In this document: piece after piece, positions 31,801 to 37,688 of the stretch
Layout of the letters: each line of letters opens with the position of its first letter
Numbering within the stretch: the first letter of the stretch is position 1
DNA from: Auxenochlorella pyrenoidosa
Lineage: Eukaryota > Chlorophyta > Trebouxiophyceae > Chlorellales > Chlorellaceae
Direction: 5' to 3'
DNA: 37,688 nucleotides
Assembly (NCBI GenBank): GCA_001430745.1
Contig: KQ482003.1
Coordinates: 1,722,051 to 1,759,738 of the forward strand
The notes under the pieces: model-generated
Told to the model about the DNA's origin: nothing
Database searches by the model: none
Seen by the model: only the letters and a program-made list of their open reading frames with translations
Made by a program: the position numbers and the translations under genes

Positions 31801-32711
31801 GACCACCCGCCACCCACCCAGTGCGTGTCAATCTCTAGGGAGCGCACGCCCAGGTTGAGCTGGTCTGTCAGGCTCAGCAGCTGATTGTTGGTGTGCAGGG
31901 GGGCGTCCCGGAAGTCCTTGACCGCCCACTTGATGTACTTGAAGAAGCCTGGGAGGAGTGGACCCATCGACGCAAGGGTGCATCCGTTTGTGCCTCTGGG
32001 GCTGCAGGCGGGTGCTGCAGGGGCAGCTGCAAGCGACTGCGGGGCGGGGGGAGCAGCACCAATGTCTCCATCAACTAGCCTGCAAGCGAATGAGCAAAGC
32101 CACAGCCACGGTCGGCGGGGGCACCCACCCCTGAAGTATTCGTCCAGGGCGCCGTAGCCGTCGGCCAGGGTGATGGCGCTGTTGTGGGTGCCCAGCAGGC
32201 TGGCATAGCACAGCGGCAGCGTCTGCACCAGGCGCGACTGCTGCGCGATGGCGTGCGACAGCCAGCGGTCCACCTGCACACTGCCGCGTGCGCACACCTC
32301 GGTGCAGGTGTCGCCCTCGCACCTGCGGTGGGGATGCACCACCAAGGGGTGTGCCCGCCAGCAGTGGCGGGCGCTGCAGGCACGCATGGTCGACAGCAGG
32401 CCTACAGCAGCAGGCTTTGCAGGAACTGCTCACCACTGCTGCACCGTGCAGTTGACGCCTGCGGGGACGCCTGAGCGAAGCCTTGGCGGCGGCAGGTCGT
32501 TGGCGGCGGTGGCAGCGCCGCTCTCGTCCTCTGGCCAGCACAGGTGGGGCAACAGCTCGCGCTCGGCATCCGTGAGCTTCAGTCCCGCTGTCGGTGGCGG
32601 GCCGCAGCGCTGCTGAGGCAGGGGCTCTGTCGAGAAGAGAGGCTGCTCGGCCTGGAAGCCACTGGCCCGCGCCAGGCAGGCCAGCAGCAACGGGAGCGCC
32701 TGCCAGATCAT
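28855..32711 (-). CDS. Secreted, membrane-anchored PLC-like phosphodiesterase
   Basis: Proteins with this TIM-barrel fold include phosphatidylinositol-specific PLC and related phosphodiesterases that cleave phosphodiesters using a His pair. Nine exons run on the minus strand: 32434-32711, 32129-32322, 31818-31948, 31243-31437, 30804-30890, 30480-30590, 30097-30297, 29795-29923 and 28855-29532. They are in phase and give 667 residues. A signal peptide begins MIWQALPLLLACLA. The catalytic start block is ASLLGTHNSAITLADGYG, followed by DQLNLGVRSLEIDTHW, the usual second block. Further conserved parts are RIAHCGG, FVILYFDDQ and RLLLVSGFD. A large Cys-rich C-terminal region (from VMGCGLNMPSP, with NCGVISAADSRWR) ends in one membrane segment (VAGLLAVAALVSGVVL) and a short basic tail. 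Predicted topology is type I. Intron 7 uses a weak donor (GTTCAG). Family is secure; substrate and true activity are unknown. Confidence 0.82.
31726..31797 (+). repeat. CAC/CCACC low-complexity tract
   Basis: This imperfect CAC and CCCCCAC repeat occupies most of the 5' part of PLC-like intron 3. On the transcribed strand it reads GGTGG and so offers many decoy donors near the real one at 31817. Confidence 0.75.
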
Positions 32712-33043
32712 GCTGAAGTGACGGGAAAGCCCGGGAGCCAGGGCAAGCCTGGGAGGCACCTCCTAGCTGCTGCGAGTGCTCCGTGGCTTCCTGCATCTCC
32801 TTCCTGCTACAGACTCGACAGAGCAGTCGTCAATACTTGCGATCGGTCCGGTGTTCTCATACCAATAGGCTTCCAGCGTCACCCCGCCCGAGTTGACTGC
32901 CGGCTACCTGCGCCTGCGCGCCGGCTTGCCGCCAGCCTTCAAGGTGTCGCGCACCGCTGCCGGTGGTCTGCAATCGAGGCCGTCTCAGCAGGCAGCCCTC
33001 GGCTCTCTGTCAGCGGCGCCGCCGCTGACCACACCTAGCTGCG
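32712..33043. promoter_or_regulatory. Divergent promoter region of the PLC-like and IFT88 genes
   Basis: The start codons point away from each other across 332 bases. No upstream exon with the acidic N-terminal motif of other IFT88 proteins was found here, and no specific promoter element was recognised. Confidence 0.5.
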
Positions 33044-36000
33044 ATGAGTGCTTCTCCACTGCGTCTGGGCACGCCGCTGACAGCCGGCGGCAGTATCTCC
33101 AGCATTCATGGGCTGCCCTCGCACGATGTTGGGCCGCCGCCACGCACCTCCGTGCTGCTTGCAAAGCCAGGGGTGTTGCGTCCAGGCACCGGCGCCGGCG
33201 CCGGCGCTAGTCCCGCCAGGCCCCTGACCTCGAGCAAAGGCGCCGGCTACTCCTCAGTGGCTGCCACCGCTCCGCCAGGCTCTGCAATGCGTAGCAGCAT
33301 GACCGGCATGGGGAGCAGCATTGCTGGTCCTGTGCCCGCCTCGTCAGGTGGCCCGACCGAGCAGGCAGAGGCGCTCGAAGCGCGTGTGCATGCTCTGCTG
33401 GAGACGGCGGCGCAACGCATTGCTGGAGGTGACCCCACCAGCGCTGTAGATGCCGCCAAGGAGGCGGCGCGCCGCGAGCAGCGGCTGTGCGGGCTTCTGG
33501 AGGGCGCTGGCCTGGGTGACCAGATCAGCTTGGAGCTTAAGTTTGCCGTCAGCCTGGGCCTGGCGGCGGCGTACGAGGCCAATGGCCAACTGAGCGAGGC
33601 ACTGGGGGTGTACAACCAGGTCATCCGCAGCCGGTTGTTCCCCCAGGTTGGTGGCTAGTGTTTAACATGAGGAGAAGAATCGACAGACCTGGAATGCTGA
33701 GGTTCTGCAGACAGCGGTTGTTGCACAGCCCAAACCAGCAGGCATCCACCTATGCCCGCAAATGCTCCAACTGTGTGCACCTGCATGGCAGGCGTTGCGA
33801 GCGCTCTTACTGGCCTGCTGGCTCCCTGCCTGCCATCCACTACATCGCGTGCTGCTGCCCCTTCCCCAGGCCGGCTGGCTGCGCCTCAACATGGGCGCGC
33901 TGCACTACGCGCAGCGCGACTATGGCCAGGCCGCCAGGCAGTTCCGCATGGCCCTGGACCAGACACCGCCCTCGTACCGCCGCCTGCGCCTCAACACGCA
34001 GCGCAACATCGGGCTGGCATGCGTGCGGTCGGGGCGGTATCGCGATGCAGCTGACGCATTTACGGCAGTCATGCAGGCAAGGCTCGGACCGTGCAGTGCG
34101 CTGGCTACCTGCCTCTGCCCATATGCAACTCCCTGTGCTTGCTGCCTGCTTGTGCGCATGGGGGAAAAGCTGGTGTTCTGCCGCTTATGGCTGGCCGGCA
34201 TCCATGCATGCATCACTGAGCGGTTGCAGGAGGGCCCCGACCACCAGACGGGATACAACCTGGTGCTGTGCGCCGCCGCCCTGGGGGATGCCGACCTGAT
34301 GCGCTCGGCCTTCACGCAGCTGCTGCAGGTGGGCGGGAGCCTGCGCAGGCGCTGAGGAATGTACATGCATTACGAATTGTGGTCGAGCGCACCCGGCTGG
34401 GCACCCAGGGCGCATCTGACTGGAAATGGGTTGGACATGTGCGCCCTGCCCCCTCTTCCGTGCGTCTCTCCATGCAGGTGCCGCCATATGCCGACGACAG
34501 CCTGGCCGAGGAGAGCAGCGAGGAGGGGGCAGGATCCACCGGCTGCACCAGCCCTGGTGGCCAGCCGGATGCCCTGCACACGGAGCTGCAGGCTAAGCAA
34601 GCACAGGTGGGGTGTTGCGCTCGTGGGACTGCTGCAGGCATCGACTGCCCTGCGCAGCATGGCACCGTCATGAAGATGCATTGTGCAGCCTTGCCTAGAG
34701 ACCTCTTGTGAACCTAAGTACGACGGACTAGCTCCTCACGCGTGCAAGCCACCTGGCACCCCCCCTCCTCCTGCTCTGCCAGGCGGACGGCTACATCCTG
34801 ACGGCCGCACGCCTCATCGCCCCCGCCCTGCACGAGGGCTCCTGGGCGCGCGGCTTTGACTGGTGCCGTGAGGCCCTGTCCGCAGCCGGCTACGGCGCGC
34901 TGGCGGGGGAGGTGCAGCTGGCGCGGGCCAACGAGCACCTGTCGCGGCGGGAGTACGCCGCCGCCGTGGGCCTGCTCAAAGAGTTTGAACGGACAGACAG
35001 CAAGCAGCGCGCGCAGGCGGCCGTCAACCTGGCCACCCTGCACCTGCTCGAGGCGCAGCACGAGGCGGCCGCAGGGTACGCAGACTTCTCCTGCGAGGCA
35101 GACCCTGGGAGCGCTGCGGCGCTGGTGTCCCGCGGGAACGTGCACCTGGCGCTGGGGCGGGCGGAGAAGGCCCTGCAGGTGCAGGGCCCTGCGGCCATGG
35201 GTGGTCTGGGGGTTGCAGCGTTCGGATGGGCATGGGATAAGGAGCACGCCTGGGAGCTCAAGCTAATGAACAGGTGACTGCTCAGGTGCAGCTGGTGGCC
35301 GCATGCTGGTCCAGAGTCTGCTGCCACCCGTATTAACTCCCTCACCCCGCCCCACCCCCACCCCACCGGCCTGCAGCTGTACGAGGATGCGCTGCAGGTC
35401 GATGACGCCTGCCTGCAAGCCCTCTTCAACGCCGGCCTGGCCTGCCGCGCCCTGGGCCTGCCCGACCGCGCGCTGGCCCTCACCCAGCAGCTGCTGCACG
35501 CCAGCCCTGGTCACGCCGAGGCCATGTGGCAGGCCGGGGACCTGTGCGACGAGCTGGGGGACACGGCCAGGGCGGTGGAGTGGCTCACGCGCCTGCTCAC
35601 AAAGGCGCCCCACGACTCCACCGTGCTCTCTCGCCTGGGCGCCCTGCACGCCAAGTGAGGCGCTGCAGCAGGGCTCCACCCGGGCTGGTGATGCCCAGGC
35701 CAGGCATCTTGCCGGACAGCTGCTTCCGATGCCGACAGCCTGCCTGGCCTTGCATGATGGTGGTTGTTCCCGGCCCTCCAGGCCTGCCAGCCATCGCACA
35801 TCCCCCCCTACCCCCACCCCCCCGCCTGGAACTGCCCACTGCCAGGCTGGGCGACGAGGCTGAGGCGGTGGCCTACCACACCGAGGCCTTTGCCGCCGAC
35901 CGCACCAACCTGGACACCGTGTCGTGGCTGGGGGCGCACCACGTGCGGCGCCAGGACTACCCGGCCGCGGTGCCCTACTTTGAGGCGGCGGCGCGGGCGC

Positions 36001-36780
36001 AGCCGCGGGAGGTGGGCCCGCAGCCTGCCGTGCATGCCAGCCCCGGAGGGTGTTTGACCGCTGTTGGGGCGGATGCGCTGCCGGTGGAGCCACAGCAGTG
36101 CCCGGCTCCAGCTGGCTTCTCCTGCCCCAGCCGCTTCAGCAGGCCTGGGCATGTCCTGCTGCTCTGCCACTCGACTCCCGCAGAGCAAGTGGCCGCTGAT
36201 GGTGGCGGGCTGCCTGCGGAGGGTGGGGCGGCTGGAGGAGGCGCTGCTGCGGTACCGCCAGGTCTACCGCATGTGCCCCACCAACCCAGAGGCGCTGCGA
36301 TACCTGGTAGCACTGTCGGGGGTGAGGCGGGCGGCAGGGGGCCCCGGGTGCAGGACAGCGCGCCCCGCGGGCTGCTCAGCGGAGTGGAGTATTTCCTTGC
36401 CTGCACTTCCTTCCCCTGGCGCCTGGCCGCGGCCCAGCACCGGCCGGCAGCGAGGTCGACTCGCTGCGCTGCTCCCATCCCGGTGCTGTACTTGCTCTCC
36501 TCCCCTGCAGGAGTTTATGCTGGAGGATGACGTGGCCAAGTTCACCTCTGAGATGGAGCGACTGGAGCGCATGCAGGCGGCAGCCGCGGCAGCACCAGCC
36601 ACCAGCGCGGCTGGCCTGCCGCCCGGCACAGCGCTGGGCCGTATCACGGCGCAGCGGCCGCCAACCTCTGGCGGTCGGCCAGGGGCGCTGCCCAGCATGT
36701 CCTTGCCGCCAGCAGCGGCCACAGCAGGAGCAGCGCAGCGGCAGGCTCGTGGGGGGATGCGTCCAGGAACGGGGGCCTAG
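33044..36780 (+). CDS. IFT88: Intraflagellar transport protein IFT88 (IFT-B core, TPR protein)
   Basis: IFT88 is a TPR scaffold of the IFT-B complex needed to build cilia and flagella. Nine exons: 33044-33646, 33870-34076, 34230-34328, 34478-34606, 34783-35178, 35377-35654, 35846-36011, 36184-36321 and 36511-36780. Every phase joins, giving about 761 residues. An N-terminal low-complexity region with RPLTSSKGAGYSS matches the family. TPR blocks follow: AAYEANGQLSEALGVYNQVI, NMGALHYAQRDYGQAARQFR plus MALDQ, RNIGLACVRSGRYRDAADAF, HQTGYNLVLCAAALGD, ILTAARLIAP, FNAGLACRALGLPDRAL, SRLGALHAKLGDEAEAV, WLGAHHVRRQDYPAAVPYFE and KWPLMVAGCLRRVGRLEEA. Intron 2 is GC-AG. The acidic DDLY-type N-terminus and the acidic C-terminal tail of other IFT88 proteins are not seen. 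The order and sequence of blocks make the assignment very secure. Confidence 0.96.
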
Positions 36781-37065
36781 GCCTGTTGGACACCAGCCCA
36801 GCCTGGCTCCGTGGCCATGAGCATTCGTTGCTTGGAGAGTGGCGTCAGTGGAGCTTCCATTGAAAAACACTCAGCAGCAGAGGAGAGCAAGGGAAGGGCA
36901 CAGCGGGAAAACAGGCAAAACGAGGATGAGCACGGAGGGAGAGCAGTACATGTGTTTTAATGGGCGGCCCAGGGTTTGACGGCGGCGGTGCTGCGACAGA
37001 GGTTGCGCTGGGTTGGCAGCAGGCAGCGCCGGGACGAGTGCTGCTGTGGCCTGGCTGCAGCTTGT
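36781..37065. other. Convergent 3' UTR region of IFT88 and TFIIA genes
   Basis: This is a short region between two stop codons on opposite strands. No TGTAA in either useful orientation was recognised, and no gene is seen. Confidence 0.5.
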
Positions 37066-37688
37066 CTAGAAGTCCATCTCCCCCGTGCACTTGTGAACCA
37101 GGTAGTCTCGCCCGTTCAGCGTGAGCACGCAGTCCTTGAGCACCACCTGCGGGGCCGGCGCAGCGGCGAGGGGCTGGGTAATGTGGGAGCATGCCCATGC
37201 ATGACATCTCATGCACGACTGCCCGCAGATGGGGGGCAGCGCTGCGACCCCAAGCGAGCCAGCACTGCCCCCCCAGGCACGTCCCCCGAGCAGCTGCTCC
37301 CGGGGCGCCCACCTTCCACTTGGACTTGGAGCGCTGCACCTTCTCAAACTGCCCAAGCACCACGTTGGCCACAGACGCCTCGTCCACCTCGTCTCCTGCG
37401 GCGGCACGTCGCGGTGCCAGGCCAAGCGGGGATGTGAGCACAACTAGTGGGCCGGGGCTGCTAGGCAGGCGCGCAGCGGATATACAGCCTCACAGGAGCG
37501 TTGGCCGTAGGGCATGAGCCGCTGGGCAGCCGCGGCATGTCTGCAGATCTTCTCTGCCCTGTGCGTTCCAGCCGCCCATCTGGCGCGCTGCCCACCGCTA
37601 GCAGCCCCAGGCTCGTCACGTGCATCATCTCCGCAGCCATCCCTCGGCTGGCCCCCGATTTGGCCGCCAAGACACCCACCCGCTTAGG
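37066..37688 (-). CDS. TFIIA-L: TFIIA large (alpha/beta) subunit, 3' end of the gene
   Basis: TFIIA stabilises TBP on the promoter in RNA polymerase II initiation. Only the conserved C-terminal domain is present on the minus strand. The last two exons are 37313-37395 and 37066-37146. They encode DEVDEASVANVVLGQFEKV, then QRSKSKWK, then VVLKDCVLTLNGRDYLVHK and CTGEMDF, which matches the beta-subunit end of the family (acidic run, QFEKV, K-W-K, NGRDYLF-K-TGE). The rest of the protein lies beyond the window edge; 37396-37688 is intron or upstream exon that cannot be resolved. Assignment of the C-terminal domain is secure. Confidence 0.9.

Noticed and set aside
37461..37679. Open frame upstream of the TFIIA exons as a possible additional exon
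   Set aside because: It has no similarity to the TFIIA large subunit linker and no phase-supported splice donor; it is more likely intron sequence.
1..37688. tRNA, rRNA, CRISPR arrays, insertion sequences, retroelements or viral genes
   Set aside because: No cloverleaf, direct-repeat array, transposase, reverse transcriptase, terminal repeat or capsid-like sequence was recognised on either strand.

Overview
The window is nuclear DNA of a GC-rich, intron-dense eukaryote, most likely a core chlorophyte green alga and perhaps a Chlorella-type trebouxiophyte. The evidence is gene content with plant or algal flavour (organellar presequence protease, plant-type GH3 beta-xylosidase, a GT71 enzyme, IFT88, TFIIA), about 85 short introns of roughly 60-300 bp with GTG(A/C)G donors and C-rich tracts before CAG acceptors, and TGTAA polyadenylation-type signals after three genes. 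There are no bacterial operons, Shine-Dalgarno sites, tRNAs, rRNAs or CRISPR arrays. The species cannot be fixed from the sequence alone. An assembly gap of 584 N lies at 20306-20889 and a single N at 21000. Layout: 1-3813 (+) is the 3' part of a presequence protease PreP gene. 4692-6961 (+) is a type II membrane PC-esterase/SGNH protein. 7419-9526 (-) is a type II membrane glycosyltransferase of family GT25. 9927-15512 (-) is a secreted GH3 beta-xylosidase-like enzyme with 15 exons. 15677-19387 (+) is a type II membrane GT71-like (MNN1-type) mannosyltransferase, divergent from the GH3 gene over 164 bp. 19893-24316 (-) is a WD40-repeat protein interrupted by the gap. 24413-25804 (+) is a PRA1-family membrane-trafficking protein. 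26458-28486 (+) is an unrecognised, largely disordered protein. 28855-32711 (-) is a secreted, membrane-anchored PLC-like phosphodiesterase. 33044-36780 (+) is a complete IFT88 gene. 37066-37688 (-) is the 3' end of the TFIIA large subunit gene. Exon boundaries were derived by hand from homology, donor and acceptor sites and reading-phase continuity. For the GH3, GT25, PC-esterase, GT71, PLC-like, IFT88 and WD40 genes the phases chain without a break, apart from the gap. PreP exon 2 and PRA1 exon 2 each carry a local reading-frame problem. How the genes may work together: the four neighbours from 4692 to 19387 each begin with a signal peptide or signal anchor and each belongs to a carbohydrate-active family (O-acyl esterase/transferase fold, GT25, GH3, GT71). 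This run of secretory-pathway glycan genes is the best candidate for an undescribed functional neighbourhood, but the functional link is inferred from position and family only. The remaining genes (PreP, WD40, PRA1, PLC-like, IFT88, TFIIA) look like unrelated housekeeping or cell-biology genes. Also notable are repeated use of GC-AG introns and IFT88 in what may be a coccoid algal genome.
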